From contig CAYRWQ010000002.1 of NCBI GenBank assembly GCA_964428075.1, positions 1 through 64,000 on the forward strand: a stretch of 64,000 nt of DNA, in the 5' to 3' direction. This DNA comes from JAGOSP01 sp964428075 (GTDB taxonomy: Bacteria > Patescibacteriota > Minisyncoccia > Moranbacterales > UBA1568). The translations under genes and the position numbers were made by a program. Below, in pieces: positions 1 through 8,143 of the stretch. Below the pieces are notes generated by a model. It ran no database searches, was not told where the DNA came from, and saw only the letters and a program-made list of their open reading frames with translations. Position 1 is the stretch's first letter. Each line of letters begins with the position of its first letter.

Positions 1-1
1 A

Positions 2-58
2 GATGAACCTTGGCAGAAAATGAAAAAATACGGTACACTATTTGAGGTAAAATGGTGA
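2..58 (+). CDS. C-terminal end of an unknown upstream gene (partial)
   Basis: The window opens inside a reading frame that ends at TGA 56-58 and encodes 18 residues, ending in GTLFEVKW. It is open from the first base and its stop overlaps the ATG of the SET gene at 52, the tight packing expected of neighbouring genes in one operon. The fragment is too short to assign to a family. Because hydrogenase subunits lie downstream it could belong to another part of that operon, but this is a guess. Confidence 0.4.
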   Translation, partial: DEPWQKMKKYGTLFEVKW

Positions 59-477
59 AAACAGGTGTGTATATGGAAGCAACGAAAGCGAAGTTTGATG
101 TACGGGTGAAGCGATCGAGCGCGGGTCTCGGTTTGTATGCCTTCGAGCCCATCAAGAAAGGGGAAACAATTATTGAATATGTTGGGCATCGTATCCCGAC
201 GGATGTGGGGAATTCCCTTCGTAACCGGTATATTTTCAATGTGAATTCGCGTATTGATATTGACGGAAGTCCGCGTTGGAATACCGCTCGTTATGCTAAT
301 CATTCTTGTCAGCCGAATTGCGAGACTATTGATCGACGCGGACGGATCTTTATTGTCGCGCGTCGAAATATTCGGATTGGCGAGGAACTCACGTATGACT
401 ACGGAACAGAGTACTTTAACGACATCATCAAGCAGGCCGGTTGTCGGTGTATTCAGTGTGGCATACATGCAACTTGA
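52..477 (+). CDS. SET-domain protein (lysine methyltransferase-like)
   Basis: A 141-residue protein made up almost entirely of a SET domain, the SAM-dependent lysine methyltransferase fold. Visible motifs in order are GLGLYAF near residue 26, RYIFNV near 59, the catalytic/SAM motif NHSCQPNC at 83-90, ELTYDYG at 112-118, and a short post-SET cysteine cluster with C131, C133 and C136 that could bind zinc. The ATG at 52 overlaps the preceding stop; an internal ATG at 73 is an alternative start. A hairpin with a T-rich tail follows at 513-540. SET proteins are common in eukaryotes and sporadic in bacteria; the substrate cannot be read from sequence. Its place directly before hydrogenase genes may be chance. 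Confidence 0.85.
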   Translation: MVKTGVYMEATKAKFDVRVKRSSAGLGLYAFEPIKKGETIIEYVGHRIPTDVGNSLRNRYIFNVNSRIDIDGSPRWNTARYANHSCQPNCETIDRRGRIFIVARRNIRIGEELTYDYGTEYFNDIIKQAGCRCIQCGIHAT

Positions 478-503
478 TCTTGAAAGACTTTTCCGTGAAG
501 CTC

Positions 504-512
504 TGATAGAAT
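504..512 (+). promoter_or_regulatory. extended -10 element before hydrogenase genes
   Basis: TGATAGAAT is an extended -10 (TG-N-TAGAAT) about 40 bases upstream of the hydrogenase small-subunit ATG. No good -35 lies at the right distance, and the hairpin at 513-540 would follow immediately, so this is a weak call. Confidence 0.25.
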
Positions 513-540
513 AGGAGAGGTAATCCTCCTTTCCTTTTTT
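513..540 (+). terminator. possible intrinsic terminator after the SET gene
   Basis: A short GC-rich stem (GAGG-TAAT-CCTC, extendable with a bulge to AGGAGAGG/CCTCCT) is followed by TTTCCTTTTTT. It lies between the SET gene and the hydrogenase small subunit and could end or attenuate transcription there. Confidence 0.45.
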
Positions 541-552
541 ATCGCATGCTCT

Positions 553-1074
553 ATGTCTCCCCAAAAAAAATTGCGCATCGGGTGGTTCTCGTTTTCTTGT
601 TGTGAAGACAGTACGGTGATGTTCGCCGAGTATCTGAATGATCATTATCAAGAATGGCTTCCTCTACTCGATATCCGGTATGCCAAGGTACTCCAGTCAA
701 AGAACGTGATAGATCAGATGGATGTCGCGTTTGTTGAAGGCGCTATTACTGCTCCAGAGCAAGAGTCAAAATTACTCGATATCCGTTCTCGGGCTACCAA
801 ACTGGTTGCCATTGGGGCGTGTGCCAATATGGGTATGCCTTCGTGTCAGCGTAATCAGTTTCCACCCGAAGTCAAAGAACAGATTCATTTTTTGCTTGAA
901 CGTTTTCATTATGGCGAAAAAGCTAAGAAACTCGATGAACTCGTAACGGTGGATGCGCACGTAAATGGTTGCCCGATGCAGGAAGAAGTGTTCATCAAGG
1001 TTTTGAATGAAATGTTGACTGAATTTGGTGTTATCGCACCTCAGCCGATAGCGGAGGGCGTGGTTTTAGAATAA
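553..1074 (+). CDS. [NiFe] hydrogenase small subunit (group 3, delta-like)
   Basis: A 173-residue protein of the NADH:ubiquinone oxidoreductase 20 kDa / hydrogenase small-subunit family. It would hold the proximal [4Fe-4S] cluster that passes electrons between the NiFe site and diaphorase subunits in the cytoplasm. Cluster cysteines are visible in FSCCEDS (C16, C17), GAC (C90), PSC (C98) and NGCPM (C140). The length fits the short small subunits of cytosolic group 3 enzymes: there is no twin-arginine signal peptide and no extra ferredoxin domain. The large subunit starts 23 bases downstream. Group 3b enzymes oxidise or produce H2 coupled to NAD(P)H and are reported in Parcubacteria; the 3b assignment is inference, because the beta and gamma subunits are not in this window. 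Confidence 0.85.
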   Translation: MSPQKKLRIGWFSFSCCEDSTVMFAEYLNDHYQEWLPLLDIRYAKVLQSKNVIDQMDVAFVEGAITAPEQESKLLDIRSRATKLVAIGACANMGMPSCQRNQFPPEVKEQIHFLLERFHYGEKAKKLDELVTVDAHVNGCPMQEEVFIKVLNEMLTEFGVIAPQPIAEGVVLE

Positions 1075-1097
1075 ACTCTTTTCTCTAAAAATAGCGT

Positions 1098-2060
1098 ATG
1101 CACCAGGTATCAGAAATGAGCGCGTTTAGTATCAAGGAAATCACCAAGATCGAGGGGTCGGCCGGACTTGAAGTTCTGATTGAGGATGGTCAGGTGACAT
1201 CGGTACAGTTTGCCATTAATGAATATAAGCGTTTTTTTACGCAGGCGATGGTGGGGAAGTCGATCATGGCGGTACCGCAGATGCTCGCGCGTATTTGTGG
1301 TACCTGTTCCAACGCCCATCTCATGGCGAGTATCGAGGCGGTCGAAAAAGGTTTTGAACTCAAACCGACTGAGCAGACGAAATTGCTCCGGACGCTCGCG
1401 TATCACGGGCTTATCATTCGTGATCACGCGCTTCATCTCTATATTTTTGTCGCNNNNNNNNNNNNNNNNNNNNNNNNNNNNNNNNNNNNNNNNNNNNNNN
1501 NNNNNNNNNNNNNNNNNNNNNNNNNNNNNNNNNNNNNNNNNNNNNNNNNNNNNGGCAAGGTGTTTCGGGTAGGTGCATTGGCTAGGGTTAATTTAAACAA
1601 AGATGCTTTTCATCCGAATACACGGCGCGATGCGGCCGAAGCTCTCAACCGTTTCCCTTCGCATGACGTGTATGACAACTGTCTCGCTCAAGCTATTGCG
1701 ATTTTGCATTCCGTCGATGAATCGATTGATATTCTTTCGAACGCCACATTTGTCAAAGAAGCTCTGCGGCCGATCACTCCTCGGGCCACCGTGTGCGTGG
1801 GCGTGGTCGAGGCACCGCGCGGCACGCTCTATCATAAATATGAGACGGATGAGAAGGGAATAGTGACCCACGGCGAAGTGATTGTCCCGACCGGCCAGAA
1901 TCAGATTACCATTGAACAGGACCTCGGAAAATTCATTCAGGAAAATATCTCCATGGATCGCGATACGCTCGGCCTCGAATGTGAAAAAATCATCCGAGCC
2001 TATGATCCATGCATGAGCTGCGCCTCCCACTTCCTTAAACTCAAGATCCGTGAGATCTGA
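1098..2060 (+). CDS. [NiFe] hydrogenase large subunit (interrupted by assembly gap)
   Basis: The catalytic subunit carrying the NiFe(CN)2CO site. The N-terminal CxxC ligand motif is ARICGTC (C67, C70) and the C-terminal one is DPCMSCASH, followed by a nine-residue tail that a maturation protease may remove. GALARVN after the gap is also typical of the family. A run of 100 N at 1454-1553 removes part of the middle. The frame happens to stay open across it, but family members usually have roughly 100 more residues in this region, so the gap is probably longer than shown. The ATG is preceded by AATAGCGT rather than a Shine-Dalgarno. A terminator follows at 2088-2119. Confidence 0.88.
   Translation: MHQVSEMSAFSIKEITKIEGSAGLEVLIEDGQVTSVQFAINEYKRFFTQAMVGKSIMAVPQMLARICGTCSNAHLMASIEAVEKGFELKPTEQTKLLRTLAYHGLIIRDHALHLYIFVXXXXXXXXXXXXXXXXXXXXXXXXXXXXXXXXXXGKVFRVGALARVNLNKDAFHPNTRRDAAEALNRFPSHDVYDNCLAQAIAILHSVDESIDILSNATFVKEALRPITPRATVCVGVVEAPRGTLYHKYETDEKGIVTHGEVIVPTGQNQITIEQDLGKFIQENISMDRDTLGLECEKIIRAYDPCMSCASHFLKLKIREI
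1454..1553. other. assembly gap of 100 N
   Basis: Exactly 100 N inside the hydrogenase large-subunit gene. The round number marks a scaffolding placeholder, so the real distance is unknown. Confidence 0.98.
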
Positions 2061-2087
2061 GTGGGAAGTGTATGTGAAAGAGTAGAA

Positions 2088-2119
2088 CAAGACCGTCTTC
2101 GTGGCGGTTTTGTGTTTTT
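2088..2119 (+). terminator. intrinsic terminator after hydrogenase genes
   Basis: CAAGACCG pairs with CGGTTTTG around a TTCG-containing loop and is followed by TGTTTTTT. It separates the hydrogenase genes from the pilus operon. Confidence 0.6.
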
Positions 2120-2205
2120 TGGCGGATACGTTGTGATGTATCGATTCTGATTCCGTTGATTTCGATCTTGCGAATGATGAGAAACAGTATTCAGCGTAGG
2201 GCGTG

Positions 2206-2214
2206 TGTTATAAT
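2206..2214 (+). promoter_or_regulatory. extended -10 promoter of the pilus operon
   Basis: TGTTATAAT is a perfect extended -10 (TG at 2206-2207, TATAAT at 2209-2214). It ends seven bases before the pilB ATG at 2221, so the expected start of transcription coincides with the start codon and the mRNA may be leaderless. No convincing -35 is visible. Confidence 0.5.
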
Positions 2215-2220
2215 AAATAT

Positions 2221-3879
2221 ATGAATGCATCTGATACACAGCTTGCGGAGGTGTTGTTACGTGAGAATTATCTTTCGGAAGAAGATATTCAAAAAGCGGT
2301 GGATTCTTTATCCACCAGCACGGTTTCGTTGACAGAGTATATTTTCAGTCATCAGTTGTTGACGAAAGATTTATTGGGGCAGGCTCTGGCGGAATTCTAC
2401 GGCGTCTCGTATTCCGATCTCAACTCGAATCAGCCGAGTAAGGAGGAGATTTTATCGATTCCCGAAGAACTTGCGAAGAAATATCGCTGCGTGTTTTTTC
2501 ATCGTAACGAGAAAACTCATACGGTAACGATCGCGACCGATGCTCCCAACGAACCTGCCTTGCCTGTAGAATTGGAAGCCTTGTTTCCCGGGTATACACT
2601 GGTGATTACTTACGCGCTGCCTGAGGACATCACACCACTGTTGACTCAGTATCAAAAAACGCTCGAGACTCGTTTCCAAAACATACTTACTCAGAATGGA
2701 CGCATTGCGCCGGAATTATTGGGGGAGATTTTTAATGACGCGCTAACCTTCAAAGCCTCAGACATTCATTTTGAACCTTGGTCAGAAGAAGTAGTCATTC
2801 GCTTTCGGGTGGATGGTGTTTTGCAAGAGGCGGGTCGTATTCCTAAAGAGCATTATGAAAACCTTCTGAATCGGATTAAGGTCAAGGGCGGTTTGCGTAT
2901 TGATGAACATTTCGCGGCTCAGGATGGGTCGTTGGCGTATGAGTATCAGTCAGTAATCGTGAACATGCGCACCTCAATCATCCCGACCGTTGAGGGAGAA
3001 AAGGTCGTATTACGGTTGTTGGCGACCTATATTCAAGGATTCGGACTGAGCGAAGTGGGGCTTTCGGAAAATCTGCAAACGATACTGACCGAAGTCGCCG
3101 GAAAACCTTTTGGCATGATACTTGTAGTCGGGCCGACCGGATCTGGCAAAACCACCACATTGTATTCGTTGCTCAATCTTATTCATGCGCCTGGTATCAA
3201 TATCACGACTATTGAGGATCCGGTAGAGTATCGTATCCCTGGGGTCAACCAGATACAGGTGAATCTGCAGACCAATTTGACTTTCGCTAGTGGTTTGCGT
3301 TCTATTGTACGGCAGGATCCTGATGTGATTCTGGTCGGAGAAATTCGCGATCGGGAAACCGCCGAGATTTCTGTGAATGCGGCACTTACCGGACACCTGC
3401 TTTTGTCCACCTTTCATGCCAATGATGCCGCGACGGCTATTCCTCGTCTGATGGATGTTGGTATTGAACCCTTCCTGCTTTCTTCAACGATAGAATTGAT
3501 TATGGCGCAGCGTTTGGTGCGTGTTATTTGCCCCCATTGTCGTTATAGTGTCACAAAGAAACCATCCGAGTTTCATTTTCCAGTCTTTAAGGATGTTGAA
3601 CACTACTTTCCTCAGGACACGCTTACGCTCTATGAGGGGAAAGGGTGTTCAATGTGTGGGAATACAGGGTATCGCGGACGGACGGCATTATTTGAATTTA
3701 TCCGAATGAGTCCAACCTTGAAGGCCTTGGTAGCGCATCGACCATCGGCGCAGGAAATTTGGAAACTAGCGGAACAAGAAGGATCTGAAGCGCTCTTTGT
3801 GAATGGATTGGAGAAAGTAAAAAGTGGCGTAACGACATTGGAGGAATTATTGCGGGTAGCAGAACCTCCGAAGTTGTGA
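2221..3879 (+). CDS. pilB: type IV pilus assembly ATPase PilB (GspE family)
   Basis: A 552-residue hexameric secretion ATPase that powers pilin polymerisation at the inner face of the membrane. The N-terminus is a MshEN/GspE_N-like domain (residues about 1-150). The ATPase core has Walker A GPTGSGKTTT near residue 304, an Asp box around TTIEDPVEY, Walker B VILVGEIRD and a His box around LLSTFHAND. A four-cysteine zinc module follows (CPHC near 437, CSMC near 476), typical of PilB rather than the retraction ATPase PilT. The ATG at 2221 is preferred over an upstream in-frame ATG at 2203 because an extended -10 lies between them. PilC follows directly. Confidence 0.93.
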   Translation: MNASDTQLAEVLLRENYLSEEDIQKAVDSLSTSTVSLTEYIFSHQLLTKDLLGQALAEFYGVSYSDLNSNQPSKEEILSIPEELAKKYRCVFFHRNEKTHTVTIATDAPNEPALPVELEALFPGYTLVITYALPEDITPLLTQYQKTLETRFQNILTQNGRIAPELLGEIFNDALTFKASDIHFEPWSEEVVIRFRVDGVLQEAGRIPKEHYENLLNRIKVKGGLRIDEHFAAQDGSLAYEYQSVIVNMRTSIIPTVEGEKVVLRLLATYIQGFGLSEVGLSENLQTILTEVAGKPFGMILVVGPTGSGKTTTLYSLLNLIHAPGINITTIEDPVEYRIPGVNQIQVNLQTNLTFASGLRSIVRQDPDVILVGEIRDRETAEISVNAALTGHLLLSTFHANDAATAIPRLMDVGIEPFLLSSTIELIMAQRLVRVICPHCRYSVTKKPSEFHFPVFKDVEHYFPQDTLTLYEGKGCSMCGNTGYRGRTALFEFIRMSPTLKALVAHRPSAQEIWKLAEQEGSEALFVNGLEKVKSGVTTLEELLRVAEPPKL

Positions 3880-3913
3880 CGTGTTTATCCATATTATACG
3901 CAGACGTGAAGAG

Positions 3914-5344
3914 ATGGAAACTCAAAAGAACACACGAGGAGCCGTGCAGAAGAGGAGTTCTTTTTTCGTTCGTTTTGGGTTGAGTCAGGATATCGATTAT
4001 CTGATGGAAAACCTGAGTATGCTCATGTCGGCAGGAATGCCGATTGTCGCTGCTCTGGAAAGTATCGCGCAGGAAGTCCGCTCAAAACACATGAAAATCA
4101 TACTTGCGGGCATAATGGAGGATATTGAAAATGGTCACTCGGTTTGGCGCGCGCTGGATGCAAGCGGTTTATTTCCTGAGCATGCCGTGGCGCTGATTCG
4201 ATTAGGTGAAGAGAGTGGTCGTCTGGGAGAAAATTTGAAAGTCGTCGCAACAGAAGAACACAAGAGACGTGCACTTTCCGGTAAAGTACAATCAGCCCTT
4301 TTGTATCCCGTTTTTGTGCTCGTGGTGACATTGGTGGTCGGGGTAGGAATTGCGTGGTTTATTTTACCAAAACTGGCTCTGGTATTTTCTCAGTTAAAAA
4401 TCGAGTTGCCATTCATTACTCGAATGTTGATTGGAAGTGGAGTATTTTTGGAGCGGTATGGTGCCATTGTGATACCCCTTACTGTTCTTTTAGCGGGAAT
4501 TCTTTGTTATGTTATTTTTTTCTTTTCCAAAACCAGGAGTATTGGACAGAGCATTCTCTTGTATATTCCCGGAGTCGGACGACTTATACGAGAGGGAGAA
4601 ATTGCACGTTTCGGGTATCTCTTGGGAACCTTACTCCAAGCGGGACTGCCAGTAACGCACGCACTGGCTTCACTTGCGAGTGCCACGCAGATGGTAGTGT
4701 ATCGGCGTTTATATGAACATTTACGTGATTCGGTAGAGGATGGAAATTCTTTTCAAAAAAGTTTTGCGACTTTTCCAAAAACGAAACATATCTTCCCGTT
4801 ACCTCTGGTGAGAGTACTCGTGGCAGGTGAGCAGTCGGGAAATTTGCCGGATGCCCTCATTCGTCTTGGTGAAAGTTATGAAAGTAAAGCCGAAACAACG
4901 ACGAAAAACCTTACCATTATTTTAGAACCATTGCTTTTGGTACTCGTGTGGCTGGGGGTGGTAGCGGTGGCCTTTGCGGTGATCTTGCCGATTTATAGCC
5001 TGGTGGGTGGTCTGAATGGTGGACAGGCGCCTCCGCCTCCGCCAGTGATTCAGGAGGTTTCCGAGGAACCGATAGTGCTGATGCCAGTCGAGGATACCGC
5101 GGTTGTTCCTGAAGTCACAGAGCCGGTCGTCGTGGAGACACCGGAACATATTCGAATTTTAACTACCAGCACGGGATACTTAAATGTACGTGAGCATGCA
5201 TCGACTCGAAGTCAGGTGGTGGCACAAGTCAAACCAGATGAAATTTTCGTATTTACCGATGTGAAGGCAGGGTGGTATCTGATTTTGGTAGCGGAGGGAA
5301 TATCGGGCTGGGTAGCTTCACAATATGTCGAGAGGACAGAATGA
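3914..5344 (+). CDS. pilC: PilC platform protein with C-terminal SH3b domain
   Basis: A 476-residue inner-membrane platform protein. Two T2SSF cytoplasmic helical domains (residues about 20-145 and 225-345) alternate with hydrophobic membrane segments, as in PilC/GspF. Normal PilC ends after the last membrane helix near residue 365. Here it continues through a proline- and glutamate-rich linker (PPPPPVIQEV) into an SH3b-like domain from about residue 410 to the end, with GYLNVREHAS, WYLI and GWVASQYV motifs. Bacterial SH3 domains usually bind cell wall or proteins outside the membrane. The start at 3914 gives the usual N-terminus; a GTG at 3881 is in frame but adds an atypical leader. The pseudopilin gene begins three bases after the stop. 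Confidence 0.9.
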   Translation: METQKNTRGAVQKRSSFFVRFGLSQDIDYLMENLSMLMSAGMPIVAALESIAQEVRSKHMKIILAGIMEDIENGHSVWRALDASGLFPEHAVALIRLGEESGRLGENLKVVATEEHKRRALSGKVQSALLYPVFVLVVTLVVGVGIAWFILPKLALVFSQLKIELPFITRMLIGSGVFLERYGAIVIPLTVLLAGILCYVIFFFSKTRSIGQSILLYIPGVGRLIREGEIARFGYLLGTLLQAGLPVTHALASLASATQMVVYRRLYEHLRDSVEDGNSFQKSFATFPKTKHIFPLPLVRVLVAGEQSGNLPDALIRLGESYESKAETTTKNLTIILEPLLLVLVWLGVVAVAFAVILPIYSLVGGLNGGQAPPPPPVIQEVSEEPIVLMPVEDTAVVPEVTEPVVVETPEHIRILTTSTGYLNVREHASTRSQVVAQVKPDEIFVFTDVKAGWYLILVAEGISGWVASQYVERTE

Positions 5345-5347
5345 TCT

Positions 5348-5806
5348 ATGGTGTACTCAAGAGTACCGCACATAAAGCGAGCTGGATTTACTTTGATAGA
5401 GGTACTGCTTGCGATCACGATCATCGCGATTATAGCGGGTGTGGGTATTCCGGTGTATCAGTCGGTACAGGTGCGCAATGATTTGGATATCACTGCCACC
5501 ACTGTGGCGCAGAGTATTCGCCGGTCGCAAGTACTCTCACAGGGCATGGATGGAGATACGAGTTGGGGTGTTTTGATACAGACGGGGAGTATCACGGTGT
5601 TTCGAGGTTCCAGTTATGCAACCCGTGATACGACTTTTGATGAGGTATTTTCAGTGCCGACGAGTATTGTTCCTTCGGGTATCGCGGAAATTATTTCAGA
5701 AAAATTTACTGGTATGCCACAGAGTACGGGGACAATTATACTTACTTCTTCTTTAAATGAAATCAGAACACTTACTCTCAATGCCAAAGGAACCGTCAGT
5801 TACTAA
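5348..5806 (+). CDS. type IV pseudopilin (GspH/FimT-like)
   Basis: A 152-residue protein with a class III prepilin leader: a short basic N-terminus, then the processing site G-FTLIEVLL with Glu at mature position 5, and a hydrophobic alpha-helix (AITIIAIIAGVGIPVY). The rest is a small beta-rich head without cysteines. The position after PilC and before other pseudopilins suggests a minor pilin that primes assembly. The length and the RRSQVLSQGMDGD segment resemble the GspH/FimT group, but the subtype is uncertain. Its 3-prime end overlaps the next gene by 26 bases. Confidence 0.82.
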   Translation: MVYSRVPHIKRAGFTLIEVLLAITIIAIIAGVGIPVYQSVQVRNDLDITATTVAQSIRRSQVLSQGMDGDTSWGVLIQTGSITVFRGSSYATRDTTFDEVFSVPTSIVPSGIAEIISEKFTGMPQSTGTIILTSSLNEIRTLTLNAKGTVSY

Positions 5807-7184
5807 ATTAGCCGCTTTCTCGCTGACGGAAATTATTCTGGCGAGTGCTGTTTTTGGTTTGTTGGTGACCGCGTTAGTGGGATCGTATCTGTATGGTCAA
5901 GAAGCGACGGCACTTGCGGGTAATCGAGCGCGTGCGGTGCTCTTAGCCGAGGAAGCACTGGAGGCTATGCGTAATATTCGTGATCCAGCTTTTGTGAACT
6001 TGACGGACGGCACGTATGGTTTGGTGACAACCGGAAATCAGTGGGCGGTATCAGGCGCGCAGGACACGACCGACATATTTACGCGTAATATCAACATTGT
6101 TTCAGTAGATAGTAAGCGGAAAAACATTACCGCAAACGTGACGTGGCAGCAGAATGTACAACGGACGGGCACGGTTTCTTTGGTCACTCGTTTGACGAAT
6201 TGGATCGCGCTCGGAATCGGGAATTGGGCAAGCCCCCTCAAAGGAGCTTCTCTCGATGTCACTGGGAACGATAACCTGAATAAGATTCAGATACAGGGTA
6301 ACTATGCTTATTTGACCTTTGCTAACGGGAATCCAGATTTTTTGGTGATTGATTTTAGTAACCTGGCGAATCCGGTGGTCGTTGGTTCTTTGGTATTAGC
6401 CGGAACGCCGACCAACATCGTGGTTTCAGGAAACTTTGCTTATGTTTCGAGTTCTGATAATGGTCAAGAATTGCAGATTGTAAATATCGCGACGCCAGCT
6501 TCGCCTACCTTGGCAGGTACCTATAATGCTCCGGGAAATGCGGATGCTCTGGGCGTGTTTGCGAGTGGAAGCACTGTGTATCTTGTGCGTGCCAGCAGTG
6601 CTGATAACGAACTTTTGATTATCAATGCTGCCATTCCGAGTGCTCCGAATTTGGTTGGTTCCCGCGATTTGGGTAATCAGGGCAACGAGATAGTCGTTGC
6701 GGGCAATTTTGCTTATGTGGCTTCGAGCGATAATAATCAAGAACTGCAAGTGCTGAATATCACAAATCCAGCTTCGCCGACTCTGGCTGGCTCACTGAAT
6801 CTCTCCGGGAATACGGATGCGATAACCATTGCCCTGACGGGTACAATAGTGCTCCTCGGACAGGCCAATACACTGCAGAGTGTGGATGTGACTCTTCCTG
6901 GCAGTCCAGTACTCCTTGGTTCGCTCAGTCTCTCGGGGGTGGTGAATGATATTGCATCCGATTTCGGGAATACGGGGACATATGCTTTTTTGGCCACTGG
7001 AAATGATACGAAGGAGCTTCAGGTAATCAATATCGCCACACCATCGGCACCGGTACTTCTTGGCTCAGTGGATGTGGCGACGAACAGCGATTTACTTGGT
7101 ATCGCATATGACGCTACGCTTGATCGCGCCTTTGGGTCCAGTGCTTCGAATAGTGAGGAGTTTATTATTTTTGCTCCCCAATAG
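5781..7184 (+). CDS. pseudopilin with LVIVD-repeat beta-propeller head
   Basis: A 467-residue protein joining a prepilin N-terminus (A-FSLTEIILASAVFGLL, then an ALEAMRNIRD segment typical of PilV/GspI-like minor pilins) to about seven LVIVD-type repeats from roughly residue 160 to the end. Each repeat reads approximately GNFAYVSSSDNxQELQIVNIxxPASPTLAGS. Such repeats build beta-propellers and occur in secreted adhesion or binding proteins. Seen: both parts in one open frame. Inferred: a minor pilin that presents a propeller at the pilus tip, by analogy with PilY1-like adhesins. The ATG at 5781 places the processing site about 15 residues in; an in-frame ATG at 5757 is an alternative and would extend the overlap with the previous gene. 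Confidence 0.82.
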   Translation: MPKEPSVTKLAAFSLTEIILASAVFGLLVTALVGSYLYGQEATALAGNRARAVLLAEEALEAMRNIRDPAFVNLTDGTYGLVTTGNQWAVSGAQDTTDIFTRNINIVSVDSKRKNITANVTWQQNVQRTGTVSLVTRLTNWIALGIGNWASPLKGASLDVTGNDNLNKIQIQGNYAYLTFANGNPDFLVIDFSNLANPVVVGSLVLAGTPTNIVVSGNFAYVSSSDNGQELQIVNIATPASPTLAGTYNAPGNADALGVFASGSTVYLVRASSADNELLIINAAIPSAPNLVGSRDLGNQGNEIVVAGNFAYVASSDNNQELQVLNITNPASPTLAGSLNLSGNTDAITIALTGTIVLLGQANTLQSVDVTLPGSPVLLGSLSLSGVVNDIASDFGNTGTYAFLATGNDTKELQVINIATPSAPVLLGSVDVATNSDLLGIAYDATLDRAFGSSASNSEEFIIFAPQ

Positions 7185-7187
7185 CGT

Positions 7188-7703
7188 ATGCGTACCTCTT
7201 CTCCTGTGTCAGGATTCACTTTAGTCGAGCTTCTCTTATCTGTTGGTTTGGCGGGGGTTATTCTCTTGCTGTCTTCTCTTTTGTTGGCCACCCTTTTGCA
7301 GGCGCGTGTGAAAAATCAAACTCTGGCTGAAGTGGAGGAACAGGGGCTTGCGGTTATGCAGGTTATGACACAGGCCATTCGGAATGCCGAGACGTTGAAT
7401 AGTCCCACGCTGGGCATCAGTGCCACCACGCTTTCACTCAATACACCGATGGTTGGCAATAATCCTACAGTATTTAGTTCGGCTCTTGGGTCGATACAAA
7501 TAAAGGAGGGTTCGGCAACCGCCGTGGCACTGAATAATAGTCGCGTCACCGTTTCCTCCCTCAGTTTTCAGAACTTGGCTCAAGCTGGCACGCCGGGGAG
7601 TCTGCGTATCCAGTTCACACTTACGGCCGTGAATCCTTCTGGAAGAAACGAGTATTCGTTTACGAAAATTTTCACGGGATCTGCGAGCTTACGACAACCA
7701 TAA
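7188..7703 (+). CDS. type IV pseudopilin (PilW/GspJ-like)
   Basis: A 171-residue protein with prepilin motif G-FTLVELLLSVGLAGVILLLSS after a nine-residue leader, Glu at mature position 5, then a helical stretch and a beta-rich head with several Ser/Thr-rich strands. The segment VMTQAIRNAETLN after the helix resembles PilW/GspJ minor pilins. It starts four bases after the propeller pilin. The start codon is preceded by AATAGCGT, the same bases as before the hydrogenase large-subunit start. Confidence 0.8.
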   Translation: MRTSSPVSGFTLVELLLSVGLAGVILLLSSLLLATLLQARVKNQTLAEVEEQGLAVMQVMTQAIRNAETLNSPTLGISATTLSLNTPMVGNNPTVFSSALGSIQIKEGSATAVALNNSRVTVSSLSFQNLAQAGTPGSLRIQFTLTAVNPSGRNEYSFTKIFTGSASLRQP

Positions 7704-7714
7704 TACTGACACAT

Positions 7715-8128
7715 ATGTCTCCACGCCAATGCAAACGAACACCGAAGCGGGTGAAGGGATACGTTACTCTCCTGGGTGTGTTAGTGGTCGGTGCAGTCGG
7801 CGTATCCTTGACAGTGTCTCTTTTGTTGCTTGGCTTGGGGTCATCTCGCACGAGTTTTGCGGTAGAGCAATCCAATCAAGCGAAAGGCTTGGCAAATGCT
7901 TGCGCCGAAGAAGCACTGGAGCGTATTCGTGAAGCGACTTCCTTCACTGGGAGTGGAAATCTTTCGCTGGGAAGTGGCAGTTGTACTTACAGCGTGACCA
8001 ATCAAGGGGGGCAAAATCGTACTGTCACCACGACTGGTACAGTGGGTACATTGGTCAGAAAAGTAAGTATACTCGTCAGCGCAATTACGCCCGCCATCCT
8101 GATTTCTTCTTGGCAGGAAGTGCCATAA
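7715..8128 (+). CDS. PilX/GspK-like minor pilin component
   Basis: A 137-residue protein with a basic N-terminus and one long hydrophobic helix (residues about 15-40, GYVTLLGVLVVGAVGVSLTV), followed by EQSNQAKGLANACAEEALERIRE and a small beta-rich tail. It lacks the Glu5 of true pilins but keeps the pilin-like helix and AxACAEEALE segment seen in PilX-type proteins that cap the minor-pilin complex. Two cysteines (in NACAEE and GSCTYS) could form a disulfide. Its place in the pilin run supports the role; the family call is tentative. Confidence 0.65.
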   Translation: MSPRQCKRTPKRVKGYVTLLGVLVVGAVGVSLTVSLLLLGLGSSRTSFAVEQSNQAKGLANACAEEALERIREATSFTGSGNLSLGSGSCTYSVTNQGGQNRTVTTTGTVGTLVRKVSILVSAITPAILISSWQEVP

Positions 8129-8143
8129 CGTGTGTATGTATGA

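Noticed and set aside
1593..2090. Minus-strand open frame of 165 codons opposite the hydrogenase large subunit
   Set aside because: It is antisense to a strongly conserved gene and has no start signal or recognisable domain.
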